From Streptomyces sp. V3I8 (GTDB taxonomy: Bacteria; Actinomycetota; Actinomycetes; Streptomycetales; Streptomycetaceae), in contig NZ_JAUSZL010000002.1 in NCBI RefSeq assembly GCF_030817535.1, forward strand, positions 1,798,001 through 1,862,000: a DNA stretch of 64,000 bases, given 5' to 3'. Each line of letters opens with the position of its first letter. Position 1 is the first letter of the stretch. The notes beneath the pieces were generated by a model that was not told the DNA's origin, did not search any database, and was given only the letters and a program-made list of their open reading frames with translations. Below are positions 54,467 through 62,302 of the stretch, piece after piece. The position numbers were made by a program, and so were the translations under genes.

Positions 54467-55501
54467 ATGGTGATCGTGATGGCGCCACAGGCCACCGCGT
54501 CGGACATCGCCGCGGTCGTCGCGCGGGTCGAGTCGGCGGGCGGCAAGGCCTTCGTCAGCCGTGGGACGAGCCGCACCGTCATCGGACTGGTCGGCGACAT
54601 CGAGCAGTTCGGCACGCTCGACCTCGGCGTCCTGCGCGGGGTCGCCGAGGTGGTGCGCATCTCGGCGCCGTACAAGCTGATCAGCAGGGAGAGCCACCCG
54701 GACCGCTCGGTGGTCCTGGTGGGCGGGACGCCGATCGGTCCCGGCGCGCCGACGCTGATCGCCGGGCCCTGCGCGGTGGAGACGCCGGAGCAGACGCTGC
54801 GGGCGGCGCTGATGGCCCGGGCGGCCGGCGCGACCGTACTGCGGGGCGGCGCCTTCAAGCCCAGAACCTCTCCCTACGCCTTCCAGGGCCTGGGGGAGGC
54901 CGGGCTGAGGATCCTCGCCGACGTGCGCGCCGAGACCGGCCTGCCCGTCGTCACCGAGGTGGTCGACGCCCACGACGTCGAACTGGTCGCCTCGTACGCC
55001 GACATGCTGCAGATCGGCACCCGCAACGCGCAGAACTTCGCGCTGCTGCAGGCCGTGGGCGACGTGGGCAAGCCGGTCATGCTCAAACGGGGGATGTCCG
55101 GGACCATCGAGGAGTGGCTGATGGCCGCCGAGTACGTGGCGCAACGCGGCAACCTCGACATCGTGCTGTGCGAACGCGGCATCCGGACGTTCGAGACGGC
55201 CACGCGCAACACTCTGGACATCTCCGCCGTGCCCATCGTCCAGCGGCGGTCGCACCTTCCCGTCATCGTCGACCCCTCGCACTCGGGTGGGCGGCGCGAC
55301 CTCGTGCTTCCCCTGACCCGGGCGGCGCTGGCCGTCGGCGCCGACGGGATCATCGTCGACGTGCACCCCGACCCGGCGACCGCGTTGTGCGACGGACCCC
55401 AGGCGCTCGTCCACGAGGACATGGAAGAACTCGGCGCGGCCATGCGCGGCGAGACCGCCGTGAGGCGCCGGGTCCTCGACGGGGTCGCCTCCCTGCTGTG
55501 A
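54467..55501 (+). CDS. aroF: DAHP synthase (AroF, type I-beta)
   Basis: A 344-residue 3-deoxy-D-arabino-heptulosonate-7-phosphate synthase of the Thermotoga/Bacillus subtype. An N-terminal ferredoxin-like regulatory domain (about 75 residues, DIAAVVARVESAGGKAFVSR) precedes the barrel with AGPCAVET, RGGAFKPRTSPYAFQGLG, MLQIGTRNAQNF and DPSHSGG. In a cluster it supplies extra shikimate-pathway flux, here for tyrosine. It starts three bases after the ligase stop, forming a tight lyase-ligase-synthase operon that ends at the terminator at 55506. Confidence 0.93.
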   Translation: MVIVMAPQATASDIAAVVARVESAGGKAFVSRGTSRTVIGLVGDIEQFGTLDLGVLRGVAEVVRISAPYKLISRESHPDRSVVLVGGTPIGPGAPTLIAGPCAVETPEQTLRAALMARAAGATVLRGGAFKPRTSPYAFQGLGEAGLRILADVRAETGLPVVTEVVDAHDVELVASYADMLQIGTRNAQNFALLQAVGDVGKPVMLKRGMSGTIEEWLMAAEYVAQRGNLDIVLCERGIRTFETATRNTLDISAVPIVQRRSHLPVIVDPSHSGGRRDLVLPLTRAALAVGADGIIVDVHPDPATALCDGPQALVHEDMEELGAAMRGETAVRRRVLDGVASLL

Positions 55502-55505
55502 CCAC

Positions 55506-55541
55506 GACCGGCCGCCGGGCCCCGTCCCCCGGCGGCCGGTC
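55506..55541 (+). terminator. Terminator after the lyase-ligase-DAHP synthase operon
   Basis: A perfect 14-bp stem (GACCGGCCGCCGGG and its complement) with an 8-base loop lies immediately after the DAHP synthase stop. Its stability and position make it a strong transcription stop or attenuator before the next promoter. Confidence 0.8.
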
Positions 55542-55591
55542 GCCGGTCGCCGCATCCTCCCCAAACGGGGGATGGGATGCGTCTCCCGCGG

Positions 55592-55620
55592 TTGAAAGAG
55601 TCCTCACATCCCGATAAACA
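55592..55620 (+). promoter_or_regulatory. Putative promoter of the flavoenzyme gene
   Basis: TTGAAA (55592-55597) and TAAACA (55615-55620) are separated by 17 bases and lie just after the terminator and 23 bases before the ATG. Similarity to a housekeeping sigma promoter is moderate. Confidence 0.45.
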
Positions 55621-55642
55621 ACCGGGTCCTGGAGGACTGAGG

Positions 55643-57019
55643 ATGACGACAGGCAAGAGCATCGTGAGGCCGACCGCGGCGGAACTCTCCGAACGGCTGC
55701 GCGGCCGGGTCCTGCTGCCGGGAGACGACGACTTCGCCGAGGAGCTGGACGGGTTCAACCAGATCACCGAGCACTCCCCGGACCTGATGGCCGTCGTGGC
55801 CGGGGCCGAGGACGTGCGTGAAGCCGTGGCCTTCGCCGCCGTCCGCGGGATACCGATCGCCGTCCAGGCCACCGGCCACGGCCCGTCCGCCGCGGCGGAC
55901 GGCGGACTGCTGATCAGCACCCGCCGGATGCGCGGCGTGAGCATCGACCCGGCCGCACGGACCGCCCGGGTCGAGGGCGGCACGCAGTGGTTCGAGGTGG
56001 TCGAGGCGGCCGCCGAGCACGGCCTCGCCCCGCTCAACGGCTCCTCGCCGCTGACCGGGGTGATCGGCTACACCCTCGGGGGCGGCCTCGGGCTGATGGC
56101 CCGCAGGTACGGCTACGCCGCCGACCACGTCACCGCCGTCGAGATCGTCACGCCCGACGGGCGCTCGCGCCGGGCCACCGCCGTCCAGGACGCCGACCTC
56201 TTCTGGGCCGTGCGCGGCGGCAAGGGCAACTTCGGCGTCGTCACCGCCCTCGAGTTCGGCCTCGTACCGGTGACACGGCTGTACGGCGGTGGGCTGTTCT
56301 TCCCCGGCGAGGCCGCCGTGGAGGTGCTGCACGCCTGGCGCGCGTGGACCTCGGTCGTGCCCGAGGACCTCACCTCCTCGCTGGCACTGCTGCGGATGCC
56401 GGACGTCGAGGAGATCCCGCCCTTCCTGCGCGGCCGGCTGACCGTGCACGTGCGGATCGCCTATCTGGGCTCGGCGGAGGACGGGAACAAGCTGGTCGAG
56501 CCGCTGCGCGCCGCCGGTCCGCTGGTCGTCGACACCCTCGCCGACATGCCGTACACGAGGTTCGGGGAGATCCACAACGACCCGACCGAGCCGATCCCCT
56601 ACAGCGAGCGGTCGATGATGCTCCGCGAGCTGGACACGGCGGCGGTCGACACGCTGCTGGAGCTGGCGGGCCCGGGTGCCGACTGCATCGACCTGGTCGT
56701 GGAACTGCGGCAGCTGGGCGGCGCGGTCGGCCGGCCGCCCGAGCGGCCGAACGCCGTCGACCACCGGGACGCCGCATTCGCGCTGTCGACCCTCTCACTG
56801 CCCGACAACCGCCCCCCGCTCGTGGTGGACGGCATGGCGGCATGGGGCACCGGACGGCGCTATCTCAACTTCCTGGCCAGTCCGGACACCGCGCACCTCG
56901 CCGAGAGCGGTTATGAACCGGCCACTTTCGCCCGGTTGACCGAGATCAAGACCCGCATCGATCCGGACAATCTTTTCCGATTCAACCACAATATCGTGCC
57001 ACGCCCCTCGTCGGCCTGA
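55643..57019 (+). CDS. Berberine-bridge-type FAD-linked oxidase
   Basis: A 458-residue flavoprotein of the BBE/PCMH class. The FAD domain has VQATGHGPSAAADGG, in which His79 fits the 8-alpha-histidyl attachment site. The second (6-S-cysteinyl) site is absent, since SSPLTGVIGYTLGGGLG has no Cys. The C-terminal BBE domain ends YLNFLASP and KTRIDPDNLFRFNHNI. It may oxidise a phenol, alcohol or the nitroso/amino product; no role is established in this pathway. The ribosome site is GGAGGACTGAGG. A decayed relative lies at 61.1-61.7 kb. Confidence 0.9.
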   Translation: MTTGKSIVRPTAAELSERLRGRVLLPGDDDFAEELDGFNQITEHSPDLMAVVAGAEDVREAVAFAAVRGIPIAVQATGHGPSAAADGGLLISTRRMRGVSIDPAARTARVEGGTQWFEVVEAAAEHGLAPLNGSSPLTGVIGYTLGGGLGLMARRYGYAADHVTAVEIVTPDGRSRRATAVQDADLFWAVRGGKGNFGVVTALEFGLVPVTRLYGGGLFFPGEAAVEVLHAWRAWTSVVPEDLTSSLALLRMPDVEEIPPFLRGRLTVHVRIAYLGSAEDGNKLVEPLRAAGPLVVDTLADMPYTRFGEIHNDPTEPIPYSERSMMLRELDTAAVDTLLELAGPGADCIDLVVELRQLGGAVGRPPERPNAVDHRDAAFALSTLSLPDNRPPLVVDGMAAWGTGRRYLNFLASPDTAHLAESGYEPATFARLTEIKTRIDPDNLFRFNHNIVPRPSSA

Positions 57020-57158
57020 CCCCGCCCCACCTCGAAAAGTCCACACGGCGCCGCTCGCACGCGCACTCCCGACCGGAAAAATACCCCGCCGATATATGTC
57101 CTTGAAAGTCTGGTGGGAATGCTTGCCGCTGTTTGTGATTGTTGATGGGAGAACAAAA

Positions 57159-57527
57159 ATGAAACGACGTGACGTGATGAAGGGCGTGGCGGGCGCCGCC
57201 GCGGTCGTGGCGGCGCCCGCCGCCGTCATCCACGCAGGCAACACCTGGGCCGCGTCCAACGACGACACGGCCGCGACCCGGGCCGCCGACGAGTCCGGGG
57301 ACCTGTACACCGAGCAGTACAAGGGCCGCACGATCACCGTGTCGAAGAGCACCGAGAAGGTGCACATCGACGGCAGCGAACTGCACCTGATGAAGCTGGG
57401 TGAGGACGCCTACCTCAGCTCGATGTGCCACTACCGGTTCGAGCCCACCCCGCTGGCCGCCGGCCGGCAGGCCGTCGACGAGCTGCGCGGGGCGAACCTG
57501 CTGCCCTCCGGCGGCCACCATGCCTGA
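57159..57527 (+). CDS. MelC1/GriE-type copper chaperone for the tyrosinase-like oxidase
   Basis: A 122-residue tyrosinase cofactor protein. It begins with a twin-arginine-like signal (MKRRDVMKGVAGAAAVV) followed by a domain with YKGRTITV, DGSELHLMKLGEDAYLSSMCHY and the C-terminal HH. The Met/Cys/His residues are typical of copper-delivering MelC1 proteins. It is directly upstream of the copper oxidase with 34 bases between, the invariant order in Streptomyces. It may carry its partner through the Tat pathway, as MelC1 does, or act inside the cell as GriE does. Confidence 0.93.
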   Translation: MKRRDVMKGVAGAAAVVAAPAAVIHAGNTWAASNDDTAATRAADESGDLYTEQYKGRTITVSKSTEKVHIDGSELHLMKLGEDAYLSSMCHYRFEPTPLAAGRQAVDELRGANLLPSGGHHA

Positions 57528-57561
57528 CCGGGCCGCCGGAGAACCGAGAGGGAAGAAACCG

Positions 57562-58485
57562 ATGGTTCCCGTTCGCAAGAACCACCTCGCCATGACCGCC
57601 AGGGAGAAGGGACGCTTCATCCGGGCGCTGCTGCGGGTCAAGGAGACGGGCGTCTACGACGAGCTGGTCCGGCTTCACATAAAGATCAACTCGGGTGACT
57701 ACCTGGACAAGGACGGTGGCGTCGGCAAGCGCTGGGGCCACATGAGCCCGGGCCTGTTCCCGTGGCACCGCCAGTACCTGCTGGTCCTGGAGCGGGCGCT
57801 GCAGCGGATCGATCCCACCGTCACCATCCCGTACTGGGACTGGACCAAGGACCAGAGCCTCGACTCGCCCCTGTGGGCCGACACCTTCATGGGCGGCAAC
57901 GGCCGGCCCGGCGACGGCATGGTCACCACCGGCCCGTTCGCCCGCCGCAACGGCTGGAAGCTCAACATCAGCGTGGTGCCGGTGGGCGACGAGCACCCGG
58001 CGTTCAACGGCCACTACACCACGGACGACCGGGACTACCTGGTCCGCGACTTCGGGACCGTCAACCCCGACCTGCCGACGACGAAGGAGCTGGAGGACAC
58101 CCTCGCCATCCCGACGTACGACACGCCGCCCTACAACTACACCTCGGGGTACGGCACCGAGACGCAGTCCCTGCGCAACCACCTGGAGGGGTACGCGAAG
58201 TTCCCCTACGAGGCCAACCTCGGCAAGCTGCACGGCGCCGGCCACACCTGGGTGGGCGGCCACATGCTGTACATCGGGTCGCCCAACGATCCCATCTTCT
58301 TCATGCACCACTGCTTCCTCGACAGGGCCTGGTCGATCTGGCAGAAGCAGCACCCGGACGTTCCGCAGTACCTGCCGGTGGAGGACCACCCGGACGTCCC
58401 CTCGCTGCACACGAAACTCGCGCCCTGGTACACGATGACGCCGGCCGATCTGCTGGACTCCACGAAGTTCTACCGCTACGAATAG
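57562..58485 (+). CDS. Tyrosinase-like copper oxidase (GriF/NspF type, o-aminophenol oxidising)
   Basis: A 307-residue type-3 copper enzyme. CuA ligands are H39 (RLHIK), H60 (WGHMSPG) and H69 (PWHRQY); CuB ligands are H224 and H228 (KLHGAGHTW) and H250 (FMHHCF). The residue after the first CuB His is Gly, whereas tyrosinases have Asn there, so monophenol hydroxylation is probably lost. GriF oxidises o-aminophenols to phenoxazinones and NspF makes o-nitrosophenols. In an AHBA/vinylphenol cluster a nitroso-forming role is favoured. ATG 57562 with GAGAGGGAAG is preferred; ATG 57520 overlapping the chaperone stop is possible. Confidence 0.92.
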   Translation: MVPVRKNHLAMTAREKGRFIRALLRVKETGVYDELVRLHIKINSGDYLDKDGGVGKRWGHMSPGLFPWHRQYLLVLERALQRIDPTVTIPYWDWTKDQSLDSPLWADTFMGGNGRPGDGMVTTGPFARRNGWKLNISVVPVGDEHPAFNGHYTTDDRDYLVRDFGTVNPDLPTTKELEDTLAIPTYDTPPYNYTSGYGTETQSLRNHLEGYAKFPYEANLGKLHGAGHTWVGGHMLYIGSPNDPIFFMHHCFLDRAWSIWQKQHPDVPQYLPVEDHPDVPSLHTKLAPWYTMTPADLLDSTKFYRYE

Positions 58486-58544
58486 CGCCGCCCCGGGGGG
58501 CATCAAAAAATAGCCTGCACGACGGATCCACCGTGCCACCGACG

Positions 58545-58601
58545 ACAGTTGCCATCGACATTCTCACCGATGCCGATGGCAACTGTATTGGCACAGTTGC
58601 C
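58545..58601. promoter_or_regulatory. Repeated ACAGTTGCC elements upstream of the SARP gene
   Basis: ACAGTTGCCATCG (58545-58557) is an exact inverted copy of CGATGGCAACTGT (58574-58586), and ACAGTTGCC recurs at 58593-58601. The cluster of sites lies 55 bases upstream of the regulator's ATG. It is a strong candidate binding site for the SARP itself, the LuxR or the MarR protein. Confidence 0.65.
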
Positions 58602-58655
58602 GGCGTTCACACGCTCATACGTCAACACTCGCACATCACTAACGGGGGTATAGAT

Positions 58656-59651
58656 ATGTGCGCCGCCTACGAATTCCGAATACTAGGCCCACTGTTCGTG
58701 ACGAACGGAGGGGAACAGATCGAAATAAGCGGGATCCGCCGGCAGAAGTTACTGGCGGCGCTGCTTCTTCAGCCGAATCAGACGGTCAGCCTGGACCGGC
58801 TCGTCGACGCCATGTGGGACGACAAGCCGCCCGCGTCCGCCCACGGACAGATCCGCATCTGCGTCTCCGGTCTTCGCCGCCTGCTCAGGGGAGGAGAGCG
58901 CGACAGCGTGATCGAGACCCATCCCTCCTGCTACCGGATCAACGTCCACGACGAGGACGCCCTGGACCTGTTCACGTTCGAACGGCTGGTCTCCCAGGGA
59001 CGGGCGATGGTCCGCGACAACCAGCTGGAGCGCGCCGAGAGGCTGCTGAAATCGGCGCTCGCGCTGTGGCGCGGACCGGTCGTGGCGGGCCTCGACAGCC
59101 CGGCGCTGGCCTCGCTCGTCGTCAAGCTCCACGAGGACCGGCTGACCCTGCAGGAGGAGTACTTCGACGTGGCGCTGAAGCTGGGGCGCCACCAGCAGAT
59201 CATCGGCGATCTGTCCGGCTTCGTCACCGAGAACCCCTTCAGGGAACGCGCCTGTGCCCAGCTGATGCTCGCGCTGTACCACTCGGGTCGCCAGGCGGAC
59301 GCCCTGGAGACCTTCCGCACCACCAGGATGCGGTTCTCCGAGGACCTCGGCATCGAGCCGACCCGCGACCTGCACGTCCTGCACCAGTCGATCCTGGCGG
59401 GACAGCTCTCCTCCACGGCCGCACGCCCTTCGGCCTCGGTGGCACCGCCCTCTCCCCACGCGAACGGCCACCGGGGTCGTCCGGCCTGCCTCTCACTGCT
59501 CTCACAGGCCTCGCCGGACATCACCGGCGACCCGATGGAGCAGCTGCGGCTGGAGAACGACCTGCTCCGCATGGAACGCGACGGGCTCCGCGGGATCCTG
59601 TCCCTGTGGCTGGACCTGAACGACGGCGATGCAGGCGCCGCGGCCTCCTGA
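58656..59651 (+). CDS. SARP-family transcriptional activator
   Basis: A 331-residue pathway-specific activator. The OmpR-like winged helix fills residues 5-95 (EFRILGPLFV, RRQKLLAALLLQPNQTVSLDRLVDAMW, then HGQIRICVSGLRRLL) and the bacterial transcriptional activator domain follows (LFTFERLVSQG, ALWRGPVVAGL, LMLALYHSGRQADAL). A C-terminal tail contains a short coiled coil (EQLRLENDLLRMERD). SARPs bind heptameric repeats near -35 and switch on their cluster; GriR plays this role in grixazone. The 170 bases upstream hold three ACAGTTGCC copies. Confidence 0.93.
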   Translation: MCAAYEFRILGPLFVTNGGEQIEISGIRRQKLLAALLLQPNQTVSLDRLVDAMWDDKPPASAHGQIRICVSGLRRLLRGGERDSVIETHPSCYRINVHDEDALDLFTFERLVSQGRAMVRDNQLERAERLLKSALALWRGPVVAGLDSPALASLVVKLHEDRLTLQEEYFDVALKLGRHQQIIGDLSGFVTENPFRERACAQLMLALYHSGRQADALETFRTTRMRFSEDLGIEPTRDLHVLHQSILAGQLSSTAARPSASVAPPSPHANGHRGRPACLSLLSQASPDITGDPMEQLRLENDLLRMERDGLRGILSLWLDLNDGDAGAAAS

Positions 59652-59657
59652 ACCGTC

Positions 59658-59729
59658 GTACGGCGTCTCTCCCTCCCGTCCGCGACGGAGCGGACCGGAG
59701 GGAGGGACGTTCCCACCTCGGCGCCGTAC
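59658..59729. terminator. Bidirectional terminator between the convergent SARP and MFS genes
   Basis: An 8-bp plus 6-bp stem (CTCCCTCC-c-GTCCGC with GCGGAC-c-GGAGGGAG, 59669-59704) has one mismatch. It is nested within an outer GTACGGCG/CGCCGTAC pair (59658-59665 and 59722-59729). Confidence 0.8.
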
Positions 59730-59732
59730 GCG

Positions 59733-61091
59733 TCAGGCCTCCTGCTGCACCCGGGCGGGCGGGAGCGTCAAGGCGATCAGGCCGGCCAGCAGCGGGAGAA
59801 CCGCGACGACGGCGAGCGCGCTGGTGAGGTCCATGTGCTCGGAGAGGGTCCCGGCCGCGGCCGAGCCGATACCGCCGCCCACGAAGAACAGCAGGTTGAG
59901 CACGCCCATGGCGCCACCGCGCTGAGCGGGCTCGAGGCGGCTGGAGAGCACGGCGGTGGTGAGCACCTGCGTAGCGGCGAACGTCGCCATGCCCATGGAG
60001 GTGCCGATGAGCATGACGACGATGCCGCCGTCGACGAGACCGACGATGCCGAGGAACACCGCGCAGCTCACGGCGGTCACGGCGAGCAGCAGGCTGCCGC
60101 CCTTGCCGGCGGCGAGCTTGCTGGCCACACGAGCGGCCACGGCGCCGACGACCGCGCCCGGCAGCAGCCAGGCACCGATCTTGAACACGCCCCAGCCGTA
60201 CTGCATGGCAAGGATCTGCGGCACCGCGTACATCGCGGCGAACAGTCCGGCGTAGCCGCCCACGCCGATCATCGCGGAGGTCAGGAAGGTGCGGTCGGTG
60301 GCCAGTTCACGGGGGAGGAAGCCGTCGGGCCGCCTGCCGATGTGCACCAGCAGGCCGGCCACCGACACCACGAGGAGCACTGCCAGTCCGATCACCGGCA
60401 AGGTGTCGAGGTCGAGGGAGGAGGCTTGGATGAGCAGGAGCAGCGAGGTCGCGCCGGCGCTCAGCAGGACCCCACCGGTCACGTCGACGGCCTTGCCGTA
60501 GCCAGGGCGGGAGGCCGCGAGCTCCAGGCAGAAGGGCACCATCAGCAAGGAGAGCGCCGGCAGCACCAGGGTCAGCCGCCAGTCCAGCCAGTCCGTCACC
60601 ATGCCGCCCATGAGGGTGGCGGTGGAGGAGAACAGCGCCATGGACGCGCCGAAGATGGCCAGGATCTTCGTCCGGAGTGCGGGCGCCGCCGCCGAGGCGA
60701 GCGTGAGGGCGCTGGAGGTGATGGCGCCGGAGCCCACCGCCTGCACGAACCGGCCGGCGATCAAGGTGCCGAAGCCCGGGGCGACCAGGCACAGGACCGC
60801 GCCCACGGCGAGGAACAGGGCGCCGGTGAGGAGGGTGTTGCGCACCCCCCACTTCTCGGAGAGCCGCCCGAAGAACGCGGTGCCCACACCGAGCGCGAGG
60901 GCGTGCGCGGTCAGCACCCAGCCGGCGACGGCAGGGCGGACCTCCATCTCCATGGCGACGTCGGGCAGCGCCACGCCCGCGGCGGTCACCCCGAAGATCA
61001 CGGGGCCGAAGAGCGCTCCGAGCCTGAGTCCGGTGGAGCCCGCACCGGGTGCGGTTCGCGGCGGGGCCTGCACCGCACTGTTGGTCGTCAT
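59733..61091 (-). CDS. MFS drug-efflux-type transporter
   Basis: A 452-residue membrane protein with about fourteen hydrophobic segments of the DHA2 type. Motif A appears as GRLSEKWGVRNTL after TM2 and the antiporter motif region as GRFVQAVGSGAI. Placed inside the cluster with a MarR gene nearby, it probably exports the product and gives self-resistance. ATG 61091; a decayed frame upstream on the same strand ends with an ATGA overlap on this start. Confidence 0.92.
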   Translation of the reverse strand: MTTNSAVQAPPRTAPGAGSTGLRLGALFGPVIFGVTAAGVALPDVAMEMEVRPAVAGWVLTAHALALGVGTAFFGRLSEKWGVRNTLLTGALFLAVGAVLCLVAPGFGTLIAGRFVQAVGSGAITSSALTLASAAAPALRTKILAIFGASMALFSSTATLMGGMVTDWLDWRLTLVLPALSLLMVPFCLELAASRPGYGKAVDVTGGVLLSAGATSLLLLIQASSLDLDTLPVIGLAVLLVVSVAGLLVHIGRRPDGFLPRELATDRTFLTSAMIGVGGYAGLFAAMYAVPQILAMQYGWGVFKIGAWLLPGAVVGAVAARVASKLAAGKGGSLLLAVTAVSCAVFLGIVGLVDGGIVVMLIGTSMGMATFAATQVLTTAVLSSRLEPAQRGGAMGVLNLLFFVGGGIGSAAAGTLSEHMDLTSALAVVAVLPLLAGLIALTLPPARVQQEA

Positions 61092-61684
61092 CGAGAGTCG
61101 TCCCTTCCAGGATTCCTGAGGTGTGCCGGGTCGGCGTCTTCGTGCGGTCGGGGGTTCTTCACGCGGGACGTTCGGACGGCCCTCGCACGCGGCGGGAGGG
61201 TGCGGTCGAACCGGAAGGGGTTCTCCGGGTCGTACCGGGCCTTGACCCCGCCCGGCCGCGCGTGGCCGGGCGGGCGGGCGTGGCCGGCCGGGACCGCGTG
61301 GCCGGCCGGGACCGCGCGGTCCCGGCCGGGCGGTCCCCGGTCCGGCGGGGACGGGGAGGCCGGGACGGCTGCGGCCCGTTCCGTGGTGTGCCATGCCGTC
61401 CACGACGTGTTCCGGGCGTCCCGCGCGCCGGCCTCGGCCCGGACGACCCGGGCCACGGGGCCGGTGGTCACGCCGGTCGCCCGGCGGGCGCCGACGAGCG
61501 GTCCGGTCCCGGCGGCGAGCGGTCCGGTCCCGGCCGCGAAGGCGACGGCCTTGCGCACCTGCGGGGCGTCCCGTGCGGCGGGGCCGTCGCGGGCCGATGC
61601 CGGGGGCCCGGCCGAACCCGGCGGCCCCGGCCGCACGTCCCTCGCCCCCGGCCCCCGGCACCGGGCCGGGAAGGCGGTCGACAA
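61088..61684 (-). pseudogene. Decayed berberine-bridge-type oxidase remnant
   Basis: The frame is mostly low-complexity Pro/Ala/Gly/Arg, but near its end (61190-61252) it reads GGVKARYDPENPFRFDRTLPP with one residue shifts, the unmistakable C-terminal BBE motif (compare KTRIDPDNLFRF in the intact gene at 55.6 kb). A weaker match, VRKAVAFAA, resembles the FAD-domain start. The middle is missing. The frame ends in an ATGA overlap with the MFS gene, suggesting the intact ancestor was co-transcribed with it. Two perfect 18-bp tandem units lie at 61280-61315. Confidence 0.55.
61280..61315. repeat. Tandem 18-bp repeat in the decayed oxidase
   Basis: Two perfect copies of GTGGCCGGCCGGGACCGC lie side by side inside the decayed frame and are followed by a related inverted stretch. 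This is typical of slippage in GC-rich DNA no longer under selection. Confidence 0.85.
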
Positions 61685-61786
61685 GCCCTTGCGCGGTTGC
61701 CGGTCCGTACATGTGTCAGCCCTCCCAGTCGGAGCCAGTCGGTTCGCTGATCACACTTCCAGCGCCGGCTCGGAGGGCCCATCCCT

Positions 61787-62242
61787 CTATTGAGGGGAAG
61801 TGGACTGCGGCATGTCGCCCAGGACACGGAGCATCTCGACCAGTTGCCCCATCCGCTTCTCGCCCAGCAGCTCCTCCACCCGCGCGTGCAGTCGCGCGGC
61901 CTCCTCGACCGCCTCGGCCAGGCGCCGGCGGCCGGCGCCGGTGAGGGCGACGATGCGGCGTCTGCGGTTCGCCGGGTCCATCTCCTTGGTCAGCAGGCCG
62001 CGCGCCTCCAGACGGTCCAGCAGGACGGTGAGCGTGGAACGGTCGACGGCTGCCAGGGCACCCAGCGCGGACTGATCCAGGCTGCCGTGGTCGTCCAGGG
62101 CGAGCAGCACCGCGAACTGAGGACTGGTCAGGTCGGGCAGGCGCTGCTGCCACAGCGCCGTCCAGGTCTGTCCGGCCCGGCGCAGCTGATGCGGCAGCGC
62201 CTCTTCCAGTTGTGGCCGCGGTCGGGGGCTTGTGTTCGTCAT
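61787..62242 (-). CDS. MarR-family transcriptional regulator
   Basis: A 151-residue winged-helix repressor: LTSPQFAVLLALDDHGSLDQSALGALAAVDRSTLTVLLDRLEARGLL, wing MDPANRRRRIVALTGAG. MarR proteins often sense phenolic compounds. It is divergent from ubiX, with a 12-bp direct repeat and a palindrome in the 60-base gap, so it likely controls the decarboxylase operon and itself in response to a pathway phenol. Confidence 0.93.
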   Translation of the reverse strand: MTNTSPRPRPQLEEALPHQLRRAGQTWTALWQQRLPDLTSPQFAVLLALDDHGSLDQSALGALAAVDRSTLTVLLDRLEARGLLTKEMDPANRRRRIVALTGAGRRRLAEAVEEAARLHARVEELLGEKRMGQLVEMLRVLGDMPQSTSPQ

Positions 62243-62252
62243 GGCGACCACT

Positions 62253-62284
62253 ATATTCAGTACAAGGATATTCCGTACACGGAA
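62253..62284. promoter_or_regulatory. Direct repeat and palindrome between MarR and ubiX
   Basis: ATATTCAGTACA (62253-62264) and ATATTCCGTACA (62268-62279) match at 11 of 12 positions with a 15-base period. TTCCGT-AC-ACGGAA (62271-62284) is an overlapping palindrome. AT-rich and centred between the divergent starts, this is the probable MarR site. Confidence 0.6.
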
Positions 62285-62302
62285 GGTTTCGGTGGAGGCA
62301 GG

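Noticed and set aside
57562..58485. Copper oxidase as a melanin tyrosinase
   Set aside because: The residue after the first CuB His is Gly instead of Asn, and the gene is embedded in an AHBA cluster with a SARP gene.
59835..61793. 652-codon plus-strand open frame opposite the MFS gene
   Set aside because: It is Glu/Gly/His/Arg-rich, without motifs; the opposite strand encodes clear transmembrane segments and the MFS motif A.
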